A stretch of 60,004 nucleotides of DNA from Mucilaginibacter sp. (GTDB lineage Bacteria > Bacteroidota > Bacteroidia > Sphingobacteriales > Sphingobacteriaceae). The stretch covers positions 1 to 60,004 of the forward strand of contig JAUCSE010000067.1 of the NCBI GenBank assembly GCA_030445275.1, in the 5' to 3' direction. Shown here one piece after another: positions 51,374-59,883 of the stretch. The notes beneath the pieces were generated by a model, which did no database searches, had not been told where the DNA came from, and saw only the letters and a program-made list of their open reading frames with translations. The number at the start of each line of letters is the position of its first letter. Position 1 is the stretch's first letter. Made by a program: the position numbers and the translations under genes.

Positions 51374-51401
51374 CAAAAATATGCAATTGCTATTACAGCA
51401 A
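51374..51401 (-). promoter_or_regulatory. Bacteroidota-type promoter candidate
   Basis: On the minus strand TTG (51399-51401), 17 bases, then TATTTTTG (51374-51381) match the Bacteroidota TTG/TAnnTTTG consensus. The start codon of the 65-residue gene is 28 bases downstream. Confidence 0.55.
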
Positions 51402-51539
51402 TGTTTAAAAAAAGTAAAATTTACCTTACACTTTAATTATATTTTTGCACTTTTTGCATTTTAAATCTTAAACGCAATAATCACGACATGTATTATTATT
51501 ATAGTTTATATGTTACAATACTTTAACAAACTTTAACAG

Positions 51540-52406
51540 TTATGGTATCTTATTCCGGGTAACCAATACCCAATCAACAAATACTTTAGCCTCCCCCGCT
51601 TTTATTTTAGCAACGGTACTTTCTGATATACCGTAATAAGGTTTGGTAACTTTGTTATATCCGGCTGGATAGCCACCGCCTAAAGCAAAATTAAGAATGA
51701 TGAATTTCTTATTATCATAAGCCCAGCGACCATATTTTTCGACCATGGCCTTAGTAACAGTATAGGTTACCTTACCATCTATTTTAAAGATCAGCGTTGT
51801 GGGACTCCAATCAACCGAGTAAACATGCCATTGGGTAACATCGGTACCCGCCGGGAAAAACGCCCGGTAAGCAAGTGGTGTATTCCCAAAATAGTTTGGA
51901 CCATGCAACGCGTGGCTGGTCCAGCTCGAATCGCCTATGGTTTCCATCATATCTATCTCGCCGCAATCGGGCCATTTACCATTGCCCAGCGCCCAAAACG
52001 CCGGCCATAAACCTGCACCTGCGGTCATTTTCATACGTGCCGAAGCAGTACCATAAGTAAACTCCATTTTGGCCTGAGTATTTATCCTGCCTGATATAAA
52101 ATCGTACTTTTTTTGTTCTTTGCTGGTAAACCCAGGCCGGTATATCGCTTTTAATACTAATGCGCCTCTTACCGCACCTTCGGCATCGCTACCCTTTACT
52201 ATATATATAGTGGCAGCAGAATCAACATAAGCTTGCTGTTCATTGTTCACCGTATGCCCGGTAATTTCTACATTCCATTTGCTGTGATCAAGGGCCCCAC
52301 TATTAAAATCATCAAAAAACACAGTATCAGTTTTAGCCTGCTGCGCGTTTACCTGCGAAACCATTAAAAGGCCCGCTGATACTATTAAATAGTAATATAA
52401 TTTCAT
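51540..52406 (-). CDS. Glycoside hydrolase family 16 (beta-glucanase-like)
   Basis: The 288-residue protein has a signal peptide (MKLYYYLIVSAGLLMVSQVNAQ). The GH16 catalytic motif GEIDMMETIG gives E150 (nucleophile), D152 and E155 (acid/base), and LWPAFWALG and the later DWVLVTR belong to the jelly-roll fold. GH16 enzymes cut beta-1,3/1,4-glucans, laminarin, agar or carrageenan; the substrate cannot be decided here. No SusC/SusD pair is nearby. It is probably periplasmic or surface located. Confidence 0.93.
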   Translation of the reverse strand: MKLYYYLIVSAGLLMVSQVNAQQAKTDTVFFDDFNSGALDHSKWNVEITGHTVNNEQQAYVDSAATIYIVKGSDAEGAVRGALVLKAIYRPGFTSKEQKKYDFISGRINTQAKMEFTYGTASARMKMTAGAGLWPAFWALGNGKWPDCGEIDMMETIGDSSWTSHALHGPNYFGNTPLAYRAFFPAGTDVTQWHVYSVDWSPTTLIFKIDGKVTYTVTKAMVEKYGRWAYDNKKFIILNFALGGGYPAGYNKVTKPYYGISESTVAKIKAGEAKVFVDWVLVTRNKIP

Positions 52407-52440
52407 GGATACTAAAATAGGGATTTATGTTTGATGAAGT

Positions 52441-52564
52441 ACCGCTATGGCCGCGGGAGGTCTTTTACTTTTGTTGTGATAAATGTAAAAAACACTTTTT
52501 TCTTTTTAGGCTTCTGTGCCGCATAAGGCCTTTGCCCGGCAAATCAGGCAGAACCACGAACTGC
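52441..52564. repeat. Decayed relative of the inverted-repeat element arm
   Basis: GGCCGCGGGAGG, TTACTTTTGTTGTGA, ACACTTTTTTCTTTTTAGGC, AAGGCCTTTGCCCGGCAAAT and CAGGCAGAACCACGAACTGC align in order with the left arm at 2511-2639. The matching right arm is absent or much decayed. The sequence that follows (52570-52597) holds the TCTGAATCAG...TTTTCTGGATTTTAG repeat word. This region (52407-53021) contains no credible gene. Confidence 0.75.
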
Positions 52565-52889
52565 ATTTGTCTGAATCAGAATTTTCTGGATTTTAGAATT
52601 AGCAGAATAAATAAGTTAATGCTAGTCGCAAATCAAAATGCGGGCAAGGGCCTGACAGAGCAGGCCTGGGTGTTTTGCCTGCAGCGGGGAAGCTTTTTTC
52701 TGTCTTGAGTTATTCACTTATTATTTGTTTCTTATAAGTGTTCATTATCTCGCTACGCTCGGTCTTGGTTACTTTGGTATCAAGACATACGGCGAAGCCA
52801 TCTTGAGTCCCTTAAAAAACAAACAACAACGAAAAACGTAACAGCCTTAGCGGCAATTGAGCACTATAAATCATCCTATTCTACAATCT

Positions 52890-52930
52890 GCTCTGTAATT
52901 GCTTCGTTCCACGCAATTGACGCGCCGGAG
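52890..52930. repeat. Fragment of GTCATTGCGAGG-type repeat
   Basis: TAATTGCTTCGTTCCACGCA...ATTGACGCGC (52896-52925) is one decayed arm of the family found at 19317-19397. Its partner arm is missing. Confidence 0.5.
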
Positions 52931-53021
52931 AAAGTCTGTTGTACCTAACGAATTCATAAACCCTAAATTTTACCCTTTAATTACCTTTCCTTTTATAAAT
53001 TGCACTCTTATAAATAATTAT

Positions 53022-54275
53022 ATGCATAACAGTGGTTTTTTCAGGGTATTTTTAATCATATCAGCAGTCAGTTTATTGTTTGACTGGTACATTTTTTCAG
53101 GTCTGAAAACATTAAGCTCCGACTGGCAATCGCACTTGTGGCGTAACGTAATGCTATTTGGCTATTTATTCATCTCCGTTGGTGTAATAGCCTTGTTCCT
53201 CCTGGGTTTTGGCAGTTTTAGTACTGCAAGCGGTATGCGCCCTTTTCACGAATGGATACTGAGCCTCTTCCTCACCTTTTTTATCACCAAACTATTTTTT
53301 GTGATCATTTTGTCGCTGGGCGACCTGGGAAGATTTTTTGTAGGCTTATTTAATTTAGTAAGTGGAACTAATCATCAGCCAACTTTCCCTGCCCGTCGTA
53401 AATTCATTAGCGAAATTGCTGTATTGGTTGCTGCTGTTCCGTTTACTTCTATGTTTTATGCCATGTTTAAGGGTAAGTATGATTATAAGCTGCACCGTAC
53501 TACACTTTATTTCGAAGATCTGCCCGATGCTTTTGATGGTTTTACTATTACCCAGCTATCTGATATTCATTCGGGCAGCTTTGATAATACCGAAGCCATG
53601 CAACGGGGTATTGACCTGGCTAAGGCTCAGAAAAGTGATCTTTTTGTTTTTACCGGCGACCTGGTTAATAATGCAGCATCAGAAATTGAACCTTATATTG
53701 ACAGATTTGGTCAGCTCAAAGCGCCCTACGGACAGTTTTCCATACTCGGCAACCATGACTATGGCGATTATATTCAATGGCCCAGTGAACAGGCAAAAGC
53801 AGCCAACCTTGATACATTAAAGCAACACCACGCGGCATTAGGTTATCGCCTACTGCTTGACGAAAACGTAACCATCCAAAAAAACGGTCAGAAAATATCG
53901 CTTATAGGTATACAAAACTGGGGGCGTGGTTTTAAACAAGCGGGCGATCTGAATAAAGCATTCCACGGTGTGCCAAAAGATGCATTCAAGGTGCTGTTAT
54001 CTCATGATCCTACTCATTGGGAAGAACAGGTGCGCTATAATACCACCAATATCAACCTTACGCTTTCGGGGCATACGCACGGAGCACAGTTTGGTATTGA
54101 AATTCCGGGCTTTAGATGGAGCCCGGTAAAATATCGCTACCTGGATTGGGCCGGGCTTGCCAACGAAAAAAATCGTTACCTGTACGTAAACCGCGGGTTT
54201 GGTTTCCTGGCATTTTCGGGCCGGTTAGGTATATGGCCAGAGGTTACTGTTATTGAACTAAAAAAGAAAGTATAG
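53022..54275 (+). CDS. Membrane-anchored metallophosphoesterase
   Basis: From the ATG at 53022 the product is 417 residues. Four hydrophobic segments occupy about residues 8-150. The calcineurin-like domain follows: TQLSDIHSG, FVFTGDLVNNA, GNHDYGDY, LLSHDPTHWE and LSGHTHGAQFG provide the metal-binding residues. It is related to YaeI-type membrane phosphoesterases that act on phospholipids or lipopolysaccharide-related phosphates in some bacteria; the substrate here is unknown. The upstream open frame (to 52899) lies in repeat sequence. Confidence 0.88.
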   Translation: MHNSGFFRVFLIISAVSLLFDWYIFSGLKTLSSDWQSHLWRNVMLFGYLFISVGVIALFLLGFGSFSTASGMRPFHEWILSLFLTFFITKLFFVIILSLGDLGRFFVGLFNLVSGTNHQPTFPARRKFISEIAVLVAAVPFTSMFYAMFKGKYDYKLHRTTLYFEDLPDAFDGFTITQLSDIHSGSFDNTEAMQRGIDLAKAQKSDLFVFTGDLVNNAASEIEPYIDRFGQLKAPYGQFSILGNHDYGDYIQWPSEQAKAANLDTLKQHHAALGYRLLLDENVTIQKNGQKISLIGIQNWGRGFKQAGDLNKAFHGVPKDAFKVLLSHDPTHWEEQVRYNTTNINLTLSGHTHGAQFGIEIPGFRWSPVKYRYLDWAGLANEKNRYLYVNRGFGFLAFSGRLGIWPEVTVIELKKKV

Positions 54276-54352
54276 ATCACTTTTTCACACTAATCTTTTC
54301 AGGGTTTAAATGACAAAAAAGGGCAAATCATCAGGATATTATATTACAGTTT

Positions 54353-54393
54353 TTATTTTGTAACTTATTAAAATATAATAAGTTACAAAATAA
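54353..54393. promoter_or_regulatory. Perfect 18-base inverted repeat
   Basis: TTATTTTGTAACTTATTA (54353-54370) and TAATAAGTTACAAAATAA (54376-54393) are perfect reverse complements with a 5-base loop. It lies 77 bases after the phosphoesterase gene and 114 bases before the DUF3892-like gene. Both a terminator and an operator are possible; a second short inverted word (AAAACACC...GGTGTTTT, 54405-54442) follows. Confidence 0.6.
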
Positions 54394-54506
54394 TAAACCC
54401 GTTAAAACACCTATGTTTAAACGGACGAAAATACGGTGTTTTCACGGATTGACTGATGAGCATATAATTCGGACTTTCGGGCTTGTAATCCCTAATACTG
54501 TTACAA

Positions 54507-54797
54507 ATGCCCATACAAATAACCGACATAAACAGAACCAATGGTGAGTATGATAACCCATACCTGGCTATTAACTCATTAGTATGGATTGACGACTATA
54601 CGCAAAACCGCGGCATTACCACAAGAGATGTACTTTTTGACTGGATAAATGACAACGGTACTGCTTACATTTTAGACGAAGAAGGAAACAAAGCTAAATT
54701 GCTTACCGCAACAACCAAAAATGGCTACAAATACGTCAAAACCGCTTTTGACGAAACAAAGTCAGACAAGTTGCTAAACCTACTAGCGGTAAAATAA
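54507..54797 (+). CDS. DUF3892-like small protein
   Basis: The 96-residue product has the layout of DUF3892: an N-terminal part with conserved TRDVLFDWINDNGTAYIL, then the C-terminal GYKYVKTAFDETKSDKLLNLLAV resembling the usual K-Y-I-R-T...D-N-L-L-x-L-P end. No signal peptide. Function unknown. It stands alone and is followed by a terminator. Confidence 0.65.
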   Translation: MPIQITDINRTNGEYDNPYLAINSLVWIDDYTQNRGITTRDVLFDWINDNGTAYILDEEGNKAKLLTATTKNGYKYVKTAFDETKSDKLLNLLAVK

Positions 54798-54826
54798 TTT
54801 AAGAAAACTTATACCTTATCTACTTG

Positions 54827-54861
54827 CACCCTATCATATTTTTGATGGGTGTTTGTTTTTT
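54827..54861 (+). terminator. Terminator of the DUF3892-like gene
   Basis: CACCCTATCA (54827-54836), loop, TGATGGGTG (54843-54851), then TTTGTTTTTT. The stem is nine base pairs with one bulge. Beyond it, the gap to 55122 holds nothing but the palindrome at 55059-55101. Confidence 0.75.
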
Positions 54862-55058
54862 GTAATACCCCTATTCTTATTCCTTACAATCGGAGCGGGG
54901 TGTTATGTTATTCTCTCTTTCGTTTTACCCAATCACAAACGCTTAATAAAGTTCACTCAATAAAATCATGGGTCTACTTTATGGTGTCCCGGGGTTTAAT
55001 TCTTGCCTCCATCCCCCATCTTCCATTATCAATTTAAACACCTATAAGCTAGTTTTGT

Positions 55059-55101
55059 CGAATTAAATTCATTTTATTTAATTAATATTGAATTTAATTC
55101 G
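55059..55101. promoter_or_regulatory. Probable Lrp-family operator
   Basis: CGAATTAAATTCA (55059-55071) and TGAATTTAATTCG (55089-55101) are perfect 13-base inverted arms with 17 bases between, ending 21 bases before the start of the Lrp-type regulator gene. Lrp/AsnC proteins bind AT-rich palindromes as octamers and often repress their own genes, so this is a good autoregulatory operator candidate. Confidence 0.65.
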
Positions 55102-55122
55102 CAAATTAGTTAATATTACAGA

Positions 55123-55602
55123 ATGAATAGCGAAACAGAAATAATTTTAGATAAAACAGACCTGCACATTTTACGCCTGATGCAGGATAATGCCCGCATA
55201 TCAAATGCCGATCTTGCCCGCGAGCTGGGAATGGCACCATCGGGTATATTGGAGCGTGTAAAAAAGCTCGAACAAAAAAATGTTATACAGCAATACACCA
55301 CGCGTATAAACCCGATTGCCTTACAGCAAAAGCTGCTGGCTTTTATATTTATGAAAGGCGGCGACGGGCCAGGAAGTCCCGAAACTACCCAGCTACTGGC
55401 TAAAATACCAGAAGTACAGGAGGTACATTCTGTTGCAGGTGATGATTGCTATTTGGTAAAGATCCGCACCTATGATTCAGCCTCGCTGATGCAGTTGATA
55501 CGTACACACATTACTAAAATACCTAACATTATAAGCACCCGTACCACCATAGTGCTTGAAACAGTTAAAGAACAACAACAATTGGTTATACCCGAAAAAT
55601 AA
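55123..55602 (+). CDS. Lrp/AsnC family transcriptional regulator
   Basis: The 159-residue protein has the N-terminal helix-turn-helix (LDKTDLHILRLMQDNARISNADLARELGMAPSGILERVKKLEQKNVI, about residues 8-55) and the RAM effector domain (LLAFIFMKGG, VQEVHSVAGDDCYLVKIRT, IISTRTTIVLETVKE). Members sense amino acids. The DMT-family transporter 8 bases downstream suggests that it controls export of an amino acid or a related metabolite. Confidence 0.94.
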   Translation: MNSETEIILDKTDLHILRLMQDNARISNADLARELGMAPSGILERVKKLEQKNVIQQYTTRINPIALQQKLLAFIFMKGGDGPGSPETTQLLAKIPEVQEVHSVAGDDCYLVKIRTYDSASLMQLIRTHITKIPNIISTRTTIVLETVKEQQQLVIPEK

Positions 55603-55610
55603 ATATCATC

Positions 55611-56576
55611 ATGGCCTTAACATCTCAAAAATCCGCATCACCCCTACTGGTTATTATCGCTTTCGCTACCGTTTACCTTGTTTGGGGTTCAACTTACTTT
55701 TTTATAAAAATGGCGGTGGATGGCTTCCCACCGTTATTACTGGGCGCTCTCCGCTTTTTAACGGCCGGCATATTATTGCTTACCTGGAGTGCCATAAAAG
55801 GCGAAAAAGTATTTATTAAACGTAATATTATTCATGCTGCAGTTACTGGTTTTTTATTACTGGTTATAGGTAATGGTGTTGTAATTTGGGTTGAACAAAC
55901 ATTACCAAGTGCCATGGTGGCTATTATGGTATCATCAGCGCCTATCTGGTTTGTATTGTTCGATAAGCCAAACTGGCGTGCAAACTTCAAAAATACATCT
56001 ACCATTATTGGTTTAATTATTGGTTTTGCCGGAGTTATATTATTATTTAGCGAGCAAATAGGCAATTTATTTGGTTCATCAACAGCAGGTGCAAAGGTAC
56101 CAGGTATGATACTGTTACTTGTAGGTGCCATGTCATGGGCCGCAGGATCTTTGTATTCTAAACATTATAACACACAGGGGTCTGCTCAGGTAAACACAGC
56201 CTGGCAAATGCTGGTTGCTGGCTTTGTATTTTTACCATCAAGCTTTTTGAACCATGAAGTTCAAGGATTACAATGGCAAAATATTCCGGCCCACAGCTGG
56301 TATGCCCTGCTATACTTAATTGTATTTGGTTCAATAGCAGCCTTTAGTGCCTATGTATGGCTTTTGCAGGTACGCCCGGCCACACAGGTAAGCACTTATG
56401 CTTATGTAAACCCTGTAATTGCGGTTATATTAGGTGTATTGTTTGCACAGGAAAGTATTACACTTTTACAAATAAGCGGCCTGGCCATAATATTAGGCAG
56501 TGTATTGTTGATTAACCTGAGCAAATACCGCAAAGAGAAACAAGCTAAGATAGAGCTGATAAGTGCAGTTGAATAA
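55611..56576 (+). CDS. EamA/DMT family transporter
   Basis: The 321-residue protein has ten hydrophobic segments in two EamA repeats (YLVWGSTYFFIKMAVDGFPPLLLGALRFL in the first, WQMLVAGFVFLPSSF ... YAYVNPVIAVILGVLF in the second). DMT/RhaT-like members often export amino acids or drugs. It is 8 bases downstream of the Lrp-type regulator and shares its operon, which supports an amino-acid-related efflux role, inferred from context. Confidence 0.92.
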   Translation: MALTSQKSASPLLVIIAFATVYLVWGSTYFFIKMAVDGFPPLLLGALRFLTAGILLLTWSAIKGEKVFIKRNIIHAAVTGFLLLVIGNGVVIWVEQTLPSAMVAIMVSSAPIWFVLFDKPNWRANFKNTSTIIGLIIGFAGVILLFSEQIGNLFGSSTAGAKVPGMILLLVGAMSWAAGSLYSKHYNTQGSAQVNTAWQMLVAGFVFLPSSFLNHEVQGLQWQNIPAHSWYALLYLIVFGSIAAFSAYVWLLQVRPATQVSTYAYVNPVIAVILGVLFAQESITLLQISGLAIILGSVLLINLSKYRKEKQAKIELISAVE

Positions 56577-56600
56577 GAGGTAAAAGGTAAATTCCAAATT

Positions 56601-56699
56601 ATCATCCTGAGCATAGCGAAGAATCTATTACCGAATAGGTCCTTCGTTCCTCAGGCTGACAAACTGGTGAAAGAAATTGCTTTGTACTTCGCAATGATG
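56601..56699. repeat. GTCATTCTGAG-like repeats, decayed
   Basis: ATCATCCTGAGCATAGCGAA (from 56601) pairs with TTCGTTCCTCAGGCTGAC (ending 56660); a second fragment AAATTGCTTTGTACTTCGCAA...TGATG (56675-56699) is one arm of the GCGAGG type. Both lie between the convergent transporter and DUF2130 genes. Confidence 0.65.
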
Positions 56700-56716
56700 C
56701 TTTTTTACATCGTCAT

Positions 56717-57970
56717 TTACTCCAATAACAAGGCATCTTCTTCATCATCTGTCAGACTAAGCTGTATGGTATCGTTACCAGCAATGCCTTCAATGCTGCC
56801 TTTAATATGAGCAGCATTCAGCAGTACTTTTTCCAACTGCTTTTCGCGCGATTTCCACATTTTCTCCATGGCATCGCGCTCTTTTTGTATAGACAAGCGC
56901 ATACTCATGTAACCTTCGCGAATGGCTTTCCATTGTTCAGAAAATTCGCTGCTGGTTAAATAATCATACAGCAGGTGCATTTTATCGCCCCTGTTATCCT
57001 GCGATTTTGCCAGGTTTGATAACTTGATCACTCCATCGCGCAGGATGTAGGATACCGCCTTTACCTCATCAAAACTACATATCCAAACACCATCCTTTTC
57101 GCCAAAACAATCCATGCCTTTAGGGTAGCACTGGGTAACAATTACAGCTACATCAACGCCAACTCCACGCATATCTTTCTTGAGCTTCTCAATCCAATCG
57201 GTACCAAAGGTGGCCGTGCGCTTGCTTTCGTATATAATTTTGCCACACTCCTGCCCAAACTGGTTGCGCACAGTTTGTATACAATCGGCCCCGCGAACCC
57301 CCTTGCCTACTTCGCTTATTACATCAAAAGGAAAATAATTGCGCAATAACTCTTCCAGTATCAGTTCCTGTGCCTCACCCTGCAATTGCATAGAGCCTTG
57401 TTCGGCTTTACGTTTCATCTCTTCGGCCAGCTTTTTCTGGTCATCAAGTTGTTTTTCAAGTTCTTTTACCTTGAGCTGATATTCGGTATCTTTTATGCTG
57501 TGGCGTTCGCTTTCCTGTTTCCTTATTTGCTCGCTCAGTTCATTACGCTGTTCCTGTAGTTTACGCTGTAAGGAAAGCTCCATTTCTTCTTCTTTTTGCT
57601 GCAACAGTTTTTCGCGCTGTAAAAACTCCAGTTCTTTCTGGCGCGATAGTTTCAGTTTTTCTTCATTTTCCTGTGCCGAGGTTTTGAGCATCACTAACTG
57701 GTTTTCAAAATCCTGACTGATTGATTTTCGCAGATTCTGTTCAATAGCCAGTTGTAATTGTTTTTTCTCGTCGGTTAATTGTTGTTCAAAAGCTTCCTTT
57801 TGCTGGCGTTCTTTGGTTAAAAAATCTTCGTCCTTTTTACGGTATTCCTCTTCCTTTTGCCGGGTATAATCCTGCATTTTAATACGGAGCTCCTTTTTAT
57901 ACTCCTCCGCCATCACCTCCTCTATCGGAAAACCAAAACCACAACTTGGACACTTAACTTCTGTAGCCAT
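56717..57970 (-). CDS. DUF2130 protein with long coiled coil
   Basis: The 417-residue protein has an N-terminal CPSCGFGFPIEEVMAEEYKKE zinc-ribbon-like start, a long Glu/Lys/Gln coiled coil (about residues 25-200) and a C-terminal DUF2130 domain (about 205-385: LRNYFPFDVISEVGKGVRGADCIQTVRNQFGQECGKIIYESKRTATFGTDWIEKLKKDM). The C-terminal part carries an E-x-K pattern (YESKRT) reminiscent of PD-(D/E)xK nucleases, a relation suggested for this family. Function is unknown. It is convergent with the transporter gene. Confidence 0.85.
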   Translation of the reverse strand: MATEVKCPSCGFGFPIEEVMAEEYKKELRIKMQDYTRQKEEEYRKKDEDFLTKERQQKEAFEQQLTDEKKQLQLAIEQNLRKSISQDFENQLVMLKTSAQENEEKLKLSRQKELEFLQREKLLQQKEEEMELSLQRKLQEQRNELSEQIRKQESERHSIKDTEYQLKVKELEKQLDDQKKLAEEMKRKAEQGSMQLQGEAQELILEELLRNYFPFDVISEVGKGVRGADCIQTVRNQFGQECGKIIYESKRTATFGTDWIEKLKKDMRGVGVDVAVIVTQCYPKGMDCFGEKDGVWICSFDEVKAVSYILRDGVIKLSNLAKSQDNRGDKMHLLYDYLTSSEFSEQWKAIREGYMSMRLSIQKERDAMEKMWKSREKQLEKVLLNAAHIKGSIEGIAGNDTIQLSLTDDEEDALLLE

Positions 57971-58087
57971 AATGTAAATATTACGAAAAAATTGTTCCGC
58001 TGACCAAAGATATGGATTTTACTTAGTGCATCAGATACTACAGAGGCACCATTTGCAGTTACCAATTATAATGTTGAAATTTAAACG

Positions 58088-58483
58088 ATGCAAATTTTAC
58101 AAATAGGGAAAGTGCTGTGGAGCTATGATCATGAAATTGCAGGCTGCACATTAATTAACGAAACAGGGACACTATTTTCGGTAACCCCGCCTCCGCACCA
58201 CCGCGAGGGCGAAATTATACTAACTGCCGGTAGCCTGGTAATTGATGGCTATAACTACCTTAATATCCCCCTTGATAAGCTGGAGCAAATATATCTGGGT
58301 TTTGACGAGGTATATAAACGCTCGCTTGTTAAAAACAATGGAATGTTTTGGCAACCTTTAAGGCTACGCTACAAAGCTGCCGACGGATACAATACCGTAT
58401 ATCTTATTATTGACCATAGTTTTTTTGGCACTAAAAACCAGCTATGGTTTGATACCATAAAACAACTACTATCTGACGATTAA
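58088..58483 (+). CDS. Hypothetical 131-residue protein
   Basis: The product MQILQIGKVLWSYDHEIAGC... is beta-rich with a closing amphipathic helix (NQLWFDTIKQLLSDD), a layout like small PH-like or GRAM-like domains, but no motif decides it. There is no signal peptide or membrane segment. It stands alone between DUF2130 (divergent) and yceI (convergent). Confidence 0.65.
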   Translation: MQILQIGKVLWSYDHEIAGCTLINETGTLFSVTPPPHHREGEIILTAGSLVIDGYNYLNIPLDKLEQIYLGFDEVYKRSLVKNNGMFWQPLRLRYKAADGYNTVYLIIDHSFFGTKNQLWFDTIKQLLSDD

Positions 58484-58502
58484 GCATTTCTGATAAAAAA
58501 CA

Positions 58503-58534
58503 AACGGCGTACCCATTTGCATGAGCACGCCGTT
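58503..58534 (-). terminator. Terminator of the YceI gene
   Basis: AACGGCGT (58503-58510) pairs with ACGCCGTT (58527-58534); on the minus strand it is followed by TTTGTTTTTT. On the plus strand the T run is weak. Confidence 0.7.
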
Positions 58535-58558
58535 GCGTTTATAGTTAATTCAATTTAG

Positions 58559-59134
58559 TTATTTGGCTTTGGCAAACTCGCCATTAGCTTTGATAGTTAC
58601 TTCGTCGCTTAACATAGCTGCACCAAATTTACTACCGAAATTAAAATCAGAACGTTTGATAATACCGGTTAGCTGGAAACCAGCGTCATCAGCCTTGCTC
58701 ATTGGGTTGGTAATAGTACCACGGTACCATAAATCAAATGTAACCGGTTTAGTAACACCTACTAAAGTAAGGTTACCTTTTACCGCATAATGTTTATCGG
58801 ATGTTTTGGTGATACCTGTGCTGGTGAAAGCAATGGTTGGTTTATTGGCAACGTCAAAAAAATCGGCACTTGAAAGGTGTTTGTCACGATTCTCATTTTC
58901 GGTACTTACTGATGCTGTTTGAACAGTAAAGGAAACTTTAGCATCACTAAAATCAGGTTTTGCTGCAGTTATAGTTGCATCAAAGTTTTTAAAAGTTCCA
59001 TCAACATCATTTACCAATAAGTGAGTTACGGTAAACTTAACATTTGAGTGATTTTTGTCGGCAGTCCAGGTAGTTTGTGCCGATGCTGCCGTATACAAAA
59101 ATGCTGAGGCCAACAGGATAAAGATCTTTTTCAT
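58559..59134 (-). CDS. Periplasmic YceI family protein
   Basis: The 191-residue protein has a signal peptide (MKKIFILLASAFLYTAASAQ) and the YceI lipocalin-like barrel: TWTADKNHSNVKFTVTHLLVNDVDGTFKNFDATI, SADFFDVANKPTIAFTSTGITK, GNLTLVGVTKPVTFDLWYRG and FQLTGIIKRSDFNFGSKFG. YceI proteins bind polyisoprenoid or other hydrophobic molecules. It stands alone on the minus strand. Confidence 0.94.
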   Translation of the reverse strand: MKKIFILLASAFLYTAASAQTTWTADKNHSNVKFTVTHLLVNDVDGTFKNFDATITAAKPDFSDAKVSFTVQTASVSTENENRDKHLSSADFFDVANKPTIAFTSTGITKTSDKHYAVKGNLTLVGVTKPVTFDLWYRGTITNPMSKADDAGFQLTGIIKRSDFNFGSKFGAAMLSDEVTIKANGEFAKAK

Positions 59135-59418
59135 TGTGCTTAATTATTTTTTAATTTCTTTTGTTTGTGATCCAAAAGTATATAAATGATTTGATCTTTT
59201 TCATAATAAATGTTTAAACATCTTTTTATTGGAATTTAATGACAAAACCCTACTGTTTTAGTGGGCTTTAAAGAACGATTTAAGCAAATATTAAGCATTT
59301 TCCGTGCTAAAAATTATCAATATTTTAAAAAAATCACCTTTTTTAAAACTCTTTTTATTTAATGGTGTTTAATTTTCGTTATTATAAAAATATTCAATTT
59401 GTAACTTAAAAGATTACT

Positions 59419-59883
59419 ATGAACATTAAAAATTATTACAAACAAGCAGTACTGTTAGTCCTTTCCTTAGGTTTTATTACGATAATACAATCCTGTACTA
59501 AAAATGATGGCGTAGTAGCTGGCTCAAGCCCGGATACAAACCTGATAGGTGCCTGGAAAACGGTCATAAGCCGTTTCCCCAAAGGCGATAGTGTACAAAC
59601 AGTTGCTTTTTATGAAGGAACACCGCTGGCATCATTAACCGTTGATGTTTACGCAACTCCTGGTTCGTCAGCAACTAGCACTCTTTATAAAGGTGCATAT
59701 GATACCAATGGCACACAGCTTTATGTTAAACTAAACCAGAAACAAGATTCTGCTACAGATCTTAATGGCAGTGGTACGCCTGTAAATCAGGTCCTTTTTG
59801 ATACTGTTCCATATAAAATAACAGCGGATACGCTTAGCATCACTTCTGGTAGTACAACGTTGAAATACATAAAAGTTAAGTAA
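59419..59883 (+). CDS. Lipoprotein of unknown function
   Basis: The 154-residue protein has a lipoprotein signal (MNIKNYYKQAVLLVLSLGFI...QSC, lipobox IQSC). The mature domain (LIGAWKTVISRFPKGDS ... LYVKLNQKQDSAT ... ITADTLSITSG) has the alternating strands and G-x-W start typical of small lipocalin-like (DUF4840/lipocalin_5-like) domains, but the family cannot be fixed by eye. The stop codon is the first unit of the heptanucleotide repeat that follows. Confidence 0.7.
   Translation: MNIKNYYKQAVLLVLSLGFITIIQSCTKNDGVVAGSSPDTNLIGAWKTVISRFPKGDSVQTVAFYEGTPLASLTVDVYATPGSSATSTLYKGAYDTNGTQLYVKLNQKQDSATDLNGSGTPVNQVLFDTVPYKITADTLSITSGSTTLKYIKVK

Noticed and set aside
52427..52708. A 93-residue plus-strand open frame
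   Set aside because: It covers the decayed repeat and has no recognisable domain.
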